NCBI GenBank assembly: GCA_013812515.1
Contig: JACCTI010000191.1
Location: 1-5,553 of the forward strand
Direction: 5' to 3'
Length of the DNA: 5,553 bases
Origin: Chthoniobacterales bacterium
GTDB taxonomy: Bacteria; Verrucomicrobiota; Verrucomicrobiia; Chthoniobacterales; UBA10450
Part shown: piece by piece, positions 1 to 5,553 of the stretch
How positions within the stretch are numbered: position 1 is the first letter of the stretch
How the letters are laid out: each line of letters starts with the position of its first letter
The notes under the pieces: model-generated
Databases searched by the model: none
What the model saw: only the letters and a program-made list of their open reading frames with translations
Told to the model about the DNA's origin: nothing
Translations under genes and position numbers: made by a program

Positions 1-1
1 T

Positions 2-2683
2 GCCGACACGCAGAAGTGCATCCGGGCTGGAGGCAAACACAACGATCTGGATGATGTCGGCCTCGATACCTATCACCACACGTTCTTCGAGATGCTCGGG
101 AACTGGAGTTTCGGGGACTACTTCAAGAAGGAGGCGATTGAATGGGCATGGGAGCTATTGGTTGAGCGCTGGAAACTCCCACCACAGCGGCTTTACGCTA
201 CGGTCTATCGACCAGCGGCGAACGAACCGAGCGAGTTCGACAAGGAGGCGCACGATCATTGGGCGCGTTTATTTGAGAAGGCCGGACTTGATCCCGCCGT
301 GCAGATCATCAACGGCAATAAAAAGGACAACTTCTGGATGATGGGCGACACAGGCCCGTGCGGCCCGTGCTCGGAGTTGCACGTCGACCTCACCCCCGCA
401 GGTGACACGAAGGGCTCGCTCGTGAACACGGGCGACCCGCGATGCATCGAGATTTGGAATCTCGTATTCATCCAATTCAACGCGAACGCCGATGGCAAAT
501 TCGTCCCGCTGCCCGCGCGTCACGTCGATACCGGAATGGGCTTTGAAAGAATCACGGCGATGGTCCAAGGCACAAAGAACTTCACGGACTTCTCGCGCCT
601 GATCTCTAACTACGAGACGGATATTTTCAGGCCAATCTTTGACGAGATCGAAAAACTCAGCGGGAAGCGCTACGGCTCCACGGTGCCGAAAATGGGCAGC
701 ACCGGCGAGAGTGAGCAGGAGAAGGTCGACGTAGCGTTTCGCGTGATTACCGATCACATCCGCACGCTGAGCTTCGCAATCGGCGACGGCATTCCACCTA
801 GTAATGAAGGTCGCGGCTACGTGTTGCGGCGCATTCTGCGTCGAGCCGTGCGCTACGGCCGCACGCTGGGTTTTGACGAGCCGTTTTTCTACAAACTAAC
901 CGCCGTTGTCGCTCGCACGATGGGCGAAATTTTTTACGAGCTCCGCTCGAAACACAAGCACGTCGAGGAAGTGCTCCGCCGCGAGGAGGAAGCGTTCAAT
1001 AAAACGCTCGATCGAGGCATTAACCTCTTTGAAAACGAGGTGTTTTATCTAGCTCTTGAGGCCGCCGTGAAGCGTGACGGGCTAGGCGAGCCGAGATGGG
1101 TGGGAAAAGGGCAGGGCGCAGGCGCTGCGTCCGTCGATTCCGCGACTTGTATGGTTCAGGTCGGAGGACAGAACATTCGTTATCCGCTGGGAGAATTGAG
1201 ACAAGGGGCTTGGAACCAGTTTTTGCAAGCTCCTCCCGTGATCGACGGAATAGATGCTTTCAAGCTCTACGACACTTATGGCTTTCCGCTAGATCTCACC
1301 GAGTTGATGGCGCGCGAACGCGGACTGAGCGTGGACATCGCGGGCTTTGAAAAGCTGATGGAACAGCAGCGGGCGCGCGCTCGTTCCGCCCAGAAGAAGA
1401 GTGCGATCGAACTCGCGGCGACAGATTGCAAAGGTCCCACCCGTTTCCTCGGCTACGATCTTGATCAGACCGAAGCCCATGTGCAGGAAGTGATATTAGG
1501 GGACGGGAAGCCAGCAGTCATTCTCGACAGTTCCGTCTGCTACGCGGAGATGGGCGGCCAGGTCGGCGACACCGGCGAGCTGATGAAGGCCGGCTGTCGC
1601 TGGCGCATCGCGGAAACACGGAAGTCTGGCAGCACCTGGATCCACGTGTTAGACGGCGAGAGCGCGCCGGCTGTCGGCGAGCACGTCACGGTCCGCTTTG
1701 AGAAGACCCGACGCCGCGCGATTGAGCGGCACCATACCGTCACGCACCTGCTGCATTGGGCGCTGCACGAAGTCGTATCGTGCGAGGTGGCGCAAAAGGG
1801 GAGCTACGTCGGCCCGGAAAAGCTGACCTTCGACTTCAACAGCGCGGCTCTCGCTCCGGAGCAGTTGCGAGACATCGAGAAGCTCGTGAACGAGTGCATC
1901 GTTGAGAACGCGAGCGTCTCCTGGACTGAGATGCCGTATGCGGAAGTGAAGGCGCGCGGAGATATCATGCAGTTCTTCGGCGACAAATACCGCGACACAG
2001 TGCGCGTGGTGCAGATCGGCGGAGAGCCACCCGCCTTGAATGGCTACTCGATGGAGCTTTGCGGCGGCACGCACGTGCGCGGCACGGGTGAGATCGGGCT
2101 CTTCCGCGTGGTCGGAGAGGCTGCGATTGCGGCCGGCGTTCGTCGCATCGAGGCGGTTGCGGGACTGAATGCCTACGAGCAGGCGAAGCGCGATCAGGAG
2201 TTCATCCGCTCGATCGCGGCGAAGCTAAACTCACCGGTCGGCGACCTCGAGAAGCGAATCGACTCAATGCTCGCGCAACAGAAGGCGCTCGAAAAGTCCA
2301 TGAAGGCGCTCGAGCAGAAACAGGCACTCAGCACCGCCCGTGAGCTGCTGAGCAAGGTGGAGACGATTGGTGCAACGCCTGCAATCGTGGCGAACCTCGG
2401 TGCCGCGACGGGCGATCGATTGCAGGCTATTTCGGATGCGCTGAAGCAGCAACAATTCGCAGGCGTGGTGATTCTCGCCGGCGCAGCCGACGGCAACGTA
2501 GCGCTTCTTGCTGCCGTGACTCCCGAGTTCACCTCGAGATGTCACGCTGGCAAGATCATCCAAGCGATCGCGCCAATCGTCGGCGGCAAGGGTGGCGGAA
2601 GGTCGGACAGCGCGCGTGGGGCAGGGAAGGATGCGGCGAAAGTCGACGGTGCCTTGGACCAAGCGCGGGCATTGTTGGCCTGA
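2..2683 (+). CDS. alaS: Alanine--tRNA ligase (AlaRS), 5' end cut off by the window edge
   Basis: Cytoplasmic class II synthetase that joins alanine to tRNA-Ala and hydrolyses mischarged Ser/Gly-tRNA-Ala. The frame is open from base 2, so 893 residues are visible. Aligned from memory with E. coli AlaRS (876 aa), about 62 N-terminal residues are missing, giving roughly 955 in full. In visible numbering: motif 2 region at 25-41 (HHTFFEMLGN...FGDYF), GDTGPCGPC near 117, catalytic-domain Asp at 251 (ITDHIR), motif 3 at 270-277 (GRGYVLRR). The editing-site zinc ligands are intact: HTVTH (His578, His582) and CGGTH (Cys687, His691). A helical linker follows (about 750-790), then the C-Ala domain with GGKGGGR at 861-867. 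The extra length comes from two small insertions before motif 3 and a large one at about 341-418, between RGI and AFKLYDTYGFP, where E. coli has about 19 residues against 78 here. An internal ATG at base 92 lies inside motif 2 and is not the start. Confidence 0.97.
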   Translation, partial: ADTQKCIRAGGKHNDLDDVGLDTYHHTFFEMLGNWSFGDYFKKEAIEWAWELLVERWKLPPQRLYATVYRPAANEPSEFDKEAHDHWARLFEKAGLDPAVQIINGNKKDNFWMMGDTGPCGPCSELHVDLTPAGDTKGSLVNTGDPRCIEIWNLVFIQFNANADGKFVPLPARHVDTGMGFERITAMVQGTKNFTDFSRLISNYETDIFRPIFDEIEKLSGKRYGSTVPKMGSTGESEQEKVDVAFRVITDHIRTLSFAIGDGIPPSNEGRGYVLRRILRRAVRYGRTLGFDEPFFYKLTAVVARTMGEIFYELRSKHKHVEEVLRREEEAFNKTLDRGINLFENEVFYLALEAAVKRDGLGEPRWVGKGQGAGAASVDSATCMVQVGGQNIRYPLGELRQGAWNQFLQAPPVIDGIDAFKLYDTYGFPLDLTELMARERGLSVDIAGFEKLMEQQRARARSAQKKSAIELAATDCKGPTRFLGYDLDQTEAHVQEVILGDGKPAVILDSSVCYAEMGGQVGDTGELMKAGCRWRIAETRKSGSTWIHVLDGESAPAVGEHVTVRFEKTRRRAIERHHTVTHLLHWALHEVVSCEVAQKGSYVGPEKLTFDFNSAALAPEQLRDIEKLVNECIVENASVSWTEMPYAEVKARGDIMQFFGDKYRDTVRVVQIGGEPPALNGYSMELCGGTHVRGTGEIGLFRVVGEAAIAAGVRRIEAVAGLNAYEQAKRDQEFIRSIAAKLNSPVGDLEKRIDSMLAQQKALEKSMKALEQKQALSTARELLSKVETIGATPAIVANLGAATGDRLQAISDALKQQQFAGVVILAGAADGNVALLAAVTPEFTSRCHAGKIIQAIAPIVGGKGGGRSDSARGAGKDAAKVDGALDQARALLA

Positions 2684-2696
2684 TCTCGGCCACAAT
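2671..2696. terminator. Hairpin spanning the alaS stop codon, possible terminator between convergent genes
   Basis: ATTG + TGGCC (2671-2674, 2676-2680) pair with GGCCA + CAAT (2688-2696). This makes a 9-bp stem with one bulged T at 2675 and a 7-base loop containing the TGA of alaS. Only 23 bp separate the alaS stop from the stop of the opposing gene, so any terminator for either must lie in or near this spot. There is no T tract on either strand, so it is not a canonical Rho-independent terminator. The structure is seen in the sequence; the role is inferred. Confidence 0.35.
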
Positions 2697-2706
2697 CGGG
2701 CGGCGA

Positions 2707-4014
2707 TTACGGCAGGACGAGCGTGATGAACGCCGTCACGCCAACACCCAGCGCTAAGACACACAAATAGACCAGGCCGCCCAGCAGAAACTTGAATGTC
2801 GTCATGAACCAGCCTTGGCCGTAAACCCGGCGAATCGAGACGAAGACCTGCGCGATCGCGATGAACGGCAAGATCACAATGAGCACCTGCTGGAGCGCAG
2901 GCGAGATGCGTTCCGCTCCCATGCCGAGCAACGTGATCACGACCACCGCCACATAGGCGAATGTGTGGATGTGGAGCGCATAAACCAGGTGCTCGATGTA
3001 GTAACGTCGCTGCCGGAAGTAGAGCACCTTCAGCACGAACGCGAATAATGGGACGCAGAAAAGCATCATCGTCGGCACGTTGCTCCGGAGTGTGTCGAGG
3101 AAGAGCGTCGCCTTGGTGCCATCTTCGCCGACCTTCTCCTTCACGCGGCTTTCGATCCACCTGCCAAACGCATCCTTCGGCTCAGAGTCACCTCGGTCGA
3201 ACTGGATCACGGGACTGAAGCTGATCTGAGGACCGGGCGGCGGAGTTGGGAGGGCAGCAGGCGCGGGATTATCGCCAACGCTGTCCGCCGGCGGGATGGG
3301 AGGGCCCTCCACTTCCCGGTCGAGTTTCTCGAGCGTTGCCAGGGTAGTGTCCAGCTTTTCGAGGTCTTTCGGCTTCCACTCCGTCTTCTCCGCAAAGCGC
3401 GGTAGGCGCAGCATTGCGCGGTCGAACTTGGCGCGCTGCTGGGCGATTCCTGAATCCGGAGATGACCAGCGCGCCCGTGCAGCCTCTATTTTCGCGCGCT
3501 GTTCTGGAGAGAGAGGCGAATCGGGGGCGCTTAGCTTCGACAACGCCGTGTCGATCTCGACTCGATCTTCAGCGTTCAGTTGAACGGTTCGATTGTCGCT
3601 AAAGCCGGTGAAGTTCACCAGCTTCGCCATCAGAAAAAAGGCGATGCTGGCGAGCAGGTAAAGCCGCAATGGATGCACGTAGCGCGCGCGCCGTCCCGCA
3701 TTGAAATCATTCGTTAGGCGCCAAGGCCGCGCGATGAGAATACCAATGGATTTCAGGAACTTCGTGTCCCAGTTTAAAAACGAATCCGCCGCATCGACGA
3801 GAACGCGCAGGAGCGAACGGCGATAGTCGATCGCGTGCTGCCCACAATTTGCGCAATACTCGCCCGTCAGTGGCGCTTCGCAGTTTTCACAGTGGGTCAG
3901 CCGCGGACGAACTTTCTTTCCCTTCCTTTTTCTTCCGAACAATCCGCGGCGGCCGTTGCTGAGAGCATCGGCCGCGGTATCGCCGAGGATGAACTGCGTG
4001 GTCTCGTCAGGCAT
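2707..4014 (-). CDS. DUF3667-like zinc-ribbon integral membrane protein, function unknown
   Basis: 435 residues. An N-terminal basic stretch (21-38, RKRKGKK) precedes a four-cysteine zinc ribbon, CENC (42-45) and CANCGQ (54-59). Next come a conserved-looking block (about 63-115, with ARPWRLTNDFNAGRRARYVHP) and about five hydrophobic segments near 116-134, 312-333, 342-364, 374-393 and 408-433. The ribbon, the P-x-R-LY-type segment and the EHLVYALHIHTF motif (341-352) are the pattern I associate with DUF3667. No activity is known for that family. A long polar loop (about 136-308) separates the first two membrane segments. It has a charged, helix-like part and a proline-rich part (238-262, including PPPG at 258-261). 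If the ribbon is cytoplasmic, the loop would be periplasmic. The start is the first ATG, 6 bp after the yebC stop with no clear Shine-Dalgarno, which suggests translational coupling. The family assignment rests on motif memory, not a search. Confidence 0.78.
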   Translation of the reverse strand: MPDETTQFILGDTAADALSNGRRGLFGRKRKGKKVRPRLTHCENCEAPLTGEYCANCGQHAIDYRRSLLRVLVDAADSFLNWDTKFLKSIGILIARPWRLTNDFNAGRRARYVHPLRLYLLASIAFFLMAKLVNFTGFSDNRTVQLNAEDRVEIDTALSKLSAPDSPLSPEQRAKIEAARARWSSPDSGIAQQRAKFDRAMLRLPRFAEKTEWKPKDLEKLDTTLATLEKLDREVEGPPIPPADSVGDNPAPAALPTPPPGPQISFSPVIQFDRGDSEPKDAFGRWIESRVKEKVGEDGTKATLFLDTLRSNVPTMMLFCVPLFAFVLKVLYFRQRRYYIEHLVYALHIHTFAYVAVVVITLLGMGAERISPALQQVLIVILPFIAIAQVFVSIRRVYGQGWFMTTFKFLLGGLVYLCVLALGVGVTAFITLVLP

Positions 4015-4020
4015 ACGGCA

Positions 4021-4752
4021 TCACTTCACCGCCGCCCAGACGCGATGGACGTCGTCATGATCTTCGAGGGCCTGAAGGAAATCGCCGACTTGTGTGCGGT
4101 CGTCATCGTTCAGCTCGGGAAAACTTTTCGCGACGTAACCGAGCTCGCTCGTCACAACAGTCCAGCCGTTGGAGGAGAGCCATTGTGAGACGGCGTGCAG
4201 ATCGGTCGCCACAGAAATAAAGCGCGCCCCGCTGGCGTCCGGAGGGATGTCGTCGTTTTCAGCGTGCGTTAGCGGCTCGACATTTTGCGCGCCGGCTTCG
4301 ATCGCAGCCGCTTCAACGTCCGCAGCCAGATGCGCATGATGCGCTTCCACTAGACCGACGTGGTCGAAGAGAAATTTATTGCTGCCCGGCGCGCCGAGCT
4401 GTCCACGTTTGAAGAGGACGCGAATCTCGGGAGCCGTGCGATTCTTGTTGTCCGTGAGAACTTCCACGATCACCGGCACCTTCAAGGGCGCGTAGCCTTC
4501 GAAAACGATCTGCTCGAGCGTGAGCTTCTCCGCGCCGACCCCGGCGCCCTTTTTGAGCGCACGCTCGATCACATCCCGCGCGACGCTCGCCCGCCGCGCC
4601 TTCTCCACGGCCGCGAAGAGCCGTGCGTTCCCATGTGGATCTGCCCCGCCGAGCCTGGCCGCGACCATGATTTCCTTCACGAGCTTGCCCGTAACCTGTC
4701 CCTTTTTTAGTCCGGCTACTTCGCGCTTCGCATGCAACCATTGGCGACCCAT
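4021..4752 (-). CDS. yebC: YebC/PmpR/TACO1-family protein (translation or transcription regulator)
   Basis: 243 residues, within the usual 235-250 for the family, and alignable by eye with E. coli YebC throughout. The N-terminal helical domain (about 1-75) has the signature KLVKEIMVAARLGGADPHGN (23-42) and the basic ERALKKG (63-69). FEGYAPLKVPVIVEVLTDNKNRT (84-106) matches the family's central YEGYGP...DNRNRT motif, and the C terminus ends in the typical QALEDHDDVHRVW (227-239). The start lacks the common MAGHSKW but has an analogous MGRQWLHAKR. An in-frame TAA lies 9 bases upstream (4762-4764), so ATG 4752 is the first possible start. No good Shine-Dalgarno precedes it. The family was first described as DNA-binding regulators (PmpR). 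Its mitochondrial relative TACO1, and more recent bacterial work, point to a ribosome-associated role at proline stretches. No ruvC lies beside it, unlike in E. coli. The DUF3667-like gene follows after 6 bp. Confidence 0.96.
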   Translation of the reverse strand: MGRQWLHAKREVAGLKKGQVTGKLVKEIMVAARLGGADPHGNARLFAAVEKARRASVARDVIERALKKGAGVGAEKLTLEQIVFEGYAPLKVPVIVEVLTDNKNRTAPEIRVLFKRGQLGAPGSNKFLFDHVGLVEAHHAHLAADVEAAAIEAGAQNVEPLTHAENDDIPPDASGARFISVATDLHAVSQWLSSNGWTVVTSELGYVAKSFPELNDDDRTQVGDFLQALEDHDDVHRVWAAVK

Positions 4753-4773
4753 GCAGTGGGTTTAACATTCAGC

Positions 4774-4791
4774 CACAAGCGTCACAAGCGT
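4774..4791. repeat. Perfect tandem 9-bp repeat upstream of yebC
   Basis: CACAAGCGT occurs twice without a gap (4774-4782 and 4783-4791). On the minus strand this reads ACGCTTGTG twice, beginning about 39 bases and ending about 22 bases before the yebC start codon. The position suits a -35/operator region or the untranslated leader. It could equally be replication slippage. Confidence 0.7.
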
Positions 4792-4844
4792 TGCGGCGTC
4801 GGAGTCCCGAAGCCGAAATCTCCCCGCTGACTCCATCCCGATGC

Positions 4845-4880
4845 GCGAGCGAGGCGAGGGGAGAGGGCTCGCAGTTTTTT
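4845..4880 (+). terminator. Terminator-like hairpin with T tract on the + strand, antisense to its neighbours
   Basis: GCGAGC (4845-4850) pairs with GCTCGC (4867-4872) around a 16-base purine-rich loop, followed by AG and six Ts (4875-4880). The T tract lies downstream only when read on the + strand. Both flanking genes are on the minus strand, so if functional it would stop transcripts running antisense to yebC. The stem is short and the loop long, so this may be chance. Confidence 0.3.
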
Positions 4881-4931
4881 AGCTGACGAAAGCGGCCGAA
4901 AGAATTTCCCGACCAAGTGGCTACATGACTT

Positions 4932-4952
4932 CGCGTCCGCGGCCGGGACGCG
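4932..4952 (-). terminator. GC-rich hairpin just after rpsR
   Basis: A perfect 7-bp stem, CGCGTCC (4932-4938) with GGACGCG (4946-4952), closes a 7-base loop. On the minus strand it begins 7 bases after the rpsR stop, the usual place for an operon-end structure. No T run follows on that strand, so it may stabilise the 3' end of the mRNA or assist factor-dependent termination rather than act as an intrinsic terminator. Confidence 0.45.
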
Positions 4953-4959
4953 CAGAAAA

Positions 4960-5199
4960 TTATTTCATTAACAACACGGACCGGCTGCGCTTAATCTCGC
5001 GCGTGATTTTCCGGTGCATGTGCGCTGGCATCCCGGTGACACGGCGCGGGAGGATCTTTCCGCTCTCGGTGACGAACTTCTTGAGAAGGTCGGGATTTTT
5101 GTAATCGATGGCTTCAGTCGCGATATCAATCCGCCGCCGTGGCATGGTGCGATTGGCACGACGGAATGCGGAGCGGCGTTTGGCGGTCTTCGGTTGCAT
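4960..5199 (-). CDS. rpsR: Small ribosomal subunit protein bS18
   Basis: 79 residues (E. coli S18 has 75). A basic N-terminal tail (KTAKRRSAFRRANR, 4-17) precedes the S18 core: IDYKNPDLLKKFVTESGKILPRR (31-53), with the family's DY.N..LL..F....GKI.PRR pattern, and TGMPAHMHRKITREIKRSR (55-73), matching the TG....Q..L...IKR.R end of the family, with His-Arg where many members have Gln-Arg. S18 binds with S6 on the platform of the 30S subunit. It contains no cysteine, so it is the zinc-independent form. The ATG lies 6 bp after the rpmG stop with no Shine-Dalgarno visible (ACCACTC precedes it), so it probably depends on translational coupling to rpmG. The common rpsF-ssb-rpsR-rplI arrangement is absent here: rpmG is upstream, and no rplI follows. 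Confidence 0.97.
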   Translation of the reverse strand: MQPKTAKRRSAFRRANRTMPRRRIDIATEAIDYKNPDLLKKFVTESGKILPRRVTGMPAHMHRKITREIKRSRSVLLMK

Positions 5200-5205
5200 G
5201 AGTGG

Positions 5206-5379
5206 TTAGCGGGTTTCGCGGTGGAGCGTATGCCGCTTCAGGAAAGGATTATACTTTTTCTTTTCAAGACGATTCGGTGTCCGCGGGCTCTTCTTATTAC
5301 GCGTGCTCATGTAGCGTGAAGCGGGCATACCGAGCGCCTTCGCTTCCGTGCATTCCAGAGTGATGATTTCCTGCGCCAT
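5206..5379 (-). CDS. rpmG: Large ribosomal subunit protein bL33
   Basis: 57 residues, highly basic, starting MAQEIITLECTEAKALG. The core has the L33 pattern: RYMSTRNKKSPRTPNRLEKK (22-41) followed by KYNPFLKRHTLHRETR (42-57), corresponding to the Y.T.KN....RLELKKY.P...KH....E end of the family. L33 sits near the E site of the 50S subunit. Only Cys10 is present, so it is the zinc-free form lacking the CxxC pairs. The start is well supported: AAGGA (complement of 5386-5390) lies 6 bases before the ATG and within the end of the upstream gene, whose stop is 2 bp away. Confidence 0.96.
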   Translation of the reverse strand: MAQEIITLECTEAKALGMPASRYMSTRNKKSPRTPNRLEKKKYNPFLKRHTLHRETR

Positions 5380-5381
5380 GC

Positions 5382-5553
5382 TTAATCCTTGCTCTCGTCC
5401 CGATCTGTCTTGGGCTCTTCTTCTTCACCTTCGCCCCCTTCTTCATCGGTCAGGCCGAAGAGCGAAGTGACAGACTGCCGGACGCGGGAAGCTTTGTTCT
5501 GCTTCTCCAGCTGCGACTGACATTCCACCGTGAAGCGCGCAAAGGGAATAGCC
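5382..5553 (-). CDS. C-terminal fragment of an unrecognised protein with an acidic tail
   Basis: Only the last 56 codons and the TAA are in the window; the gene continues past the right edge. The visible part starts AIPFARFTVECQSQLEKQNK, a polar, probably helical stretch. It continues with KASRVRQSVTSLFGLTDEEG and ends in a strongly acidic tail (GGEGEEEEPKTDRDESKD). I do not recognise the family. The stop codon lies 2 bp before the rpmG start, and its last codons carry the rpmG ribosome-binding site. This supports it as a real gene and the upstream member of a rpmG-rpsR operon. No catalytic motif is visible in this part. Confidence 0.75.
   Translation of the reverse strand, partial: AIPFARFTVECQSQLEKQNKASRVRQSVTSLFGLTDEEGGEGEEEEPKTDRDESKD
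5386..5390 (-). promoter_or_regulatory. Shine-Dalgarno for rpmG
   Basis: TCCTT on the + strand is AAGGA on the coding strand, spaced 6 bases from the rpmG ATG. It is the only strong Shine-Dalgarno before a gene start in this window and fixes the start of this 57-residue gene. Confidence 0.75.

Larger units (their letters stand above)
4753..4959. other. Intergenic spacer between rpsR and yebC (207 bp)
   Basis: This is the only sizeable non-coding stretch in the window. It must hold the end of the rpmG-rpsR transcript and probably the promoter for yebC. It contains the hairpins and the tandem repeat listed separately, plus a 6-bp inverted repeat GGAGTC (4801-4806) / GACTCC (4829-4834). The hexamer TCCCGA recurs at 4805, 4836 and 4906. 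I saw no tRNA, no plausible small ORF and no convincing -35/-10 pair. The best minus-strand candidate (TTGTGA then TTAAAC, about 17 bp apart, just upstream of yebC) matches consensus too poorly to call. Confidence 0.6.

Noticed and set aside
269..757. 162-codon minus-strand open frame inside alaS
   Set aside because: Antisense to the conserved AlaRS catalytic domain, with no motif and no start context; a shadow.
1022..1255. AlaRS extra segment as a GYF-like domain or an in-frame mobile element
   Set aside because: The stretch VQVGGQ...PLGELRQ faintly recalls GYF-type domains, but the match is too weak to name. No terminal inverted repeats, target duplication or intein splice residues are visible.
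2264..3160. 298-codon open frame on the minus strand spanning the alaS 3' end and the DUF3667-like gene
   Set aside because: It overlaps two better-supported genes in another frame. Its product is rich in Arg, His and Ala with no recognisable motif, as expected of a shadow frame in GC-rich DNA.
3835..4188. + strand open frame over the yebC/DUF3667 junction
   Set aside because: Antisense to both coupled genes, with no supporting motif or ribosome-binding site.
4753..4959. Riboswitch, attenuator or small RNA in the rpsR-yebC spacer
   Set aside because: Only short isolated stems are present. I saw no known riboswitch core, and the T tract is on the wrong strand for yebC control.
5014..5319. 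101-codon + strand open frame across rpsR and rpmG
   Set aside because: It is antisense to two ribosomal protein genes whose sequences are unmistakable.

Overview
The window reads as a stretch of ordinary bacterial chromosome, most likely from the Verrucomicrobiota (perhaps a soil Chthoniobacterales/Spartobacteria relative). That placement is inferred from how the AlaRS, S18 and L33 proteins read and from the moderately GC-rich, densely packed genes. I could not test it by search. Nothing indicates a mobile element, phage, CRISPR array or defence island.

Layout. From the left edge to 2683 runs alaS on the + strand, missing about its first 62 codons. It converges on a three-gene-scale minus-strand block. 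That block contains, in transcription order from the right edge: the C-terminal end of an unrecognised protein with an acidic tail (5553 to 5382), rpmG for ribosomal protein L33 (5379 to 5206), rpsR for S18 (5199 to 4960), a 207-bp intergenic region, yebC (4752 to 4021) and a DUF3667-like zinc-ribbon membrane protein (4014 to 2707). Junctions within each minus-strand cluster are only 2 to 6 bp, which implies co-transcription and translational coupling. The rpsR-yebC gap is the only real non-coding space. It holds a GC-rich hairpin just after rpsR, a terminator-like hairpin with a T tract facing the other way, and a perfect tandem 9-bp repeat just upstream of yebC.

Function. Almost everything here serves translation: charging of tRNA-Ala with proofreading, two small ribosomal proteins, and YebC, a family now tied to relief of ribosome stalling. 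The DUF3667-like protein is the outlier. It is a predicted inner-membrane protein of unknown function, coupled to yebC and carrying a Pro-Pro-Pro-Gly stretch in its long loop.

The points most worth a second look are a roughly 59-residue extra segment in AlaRS with different codon choice, the yebC/DUF3667 coupling, and the structured rpsR-yebC spacer. I found no convincing evidence of a wholly new system.
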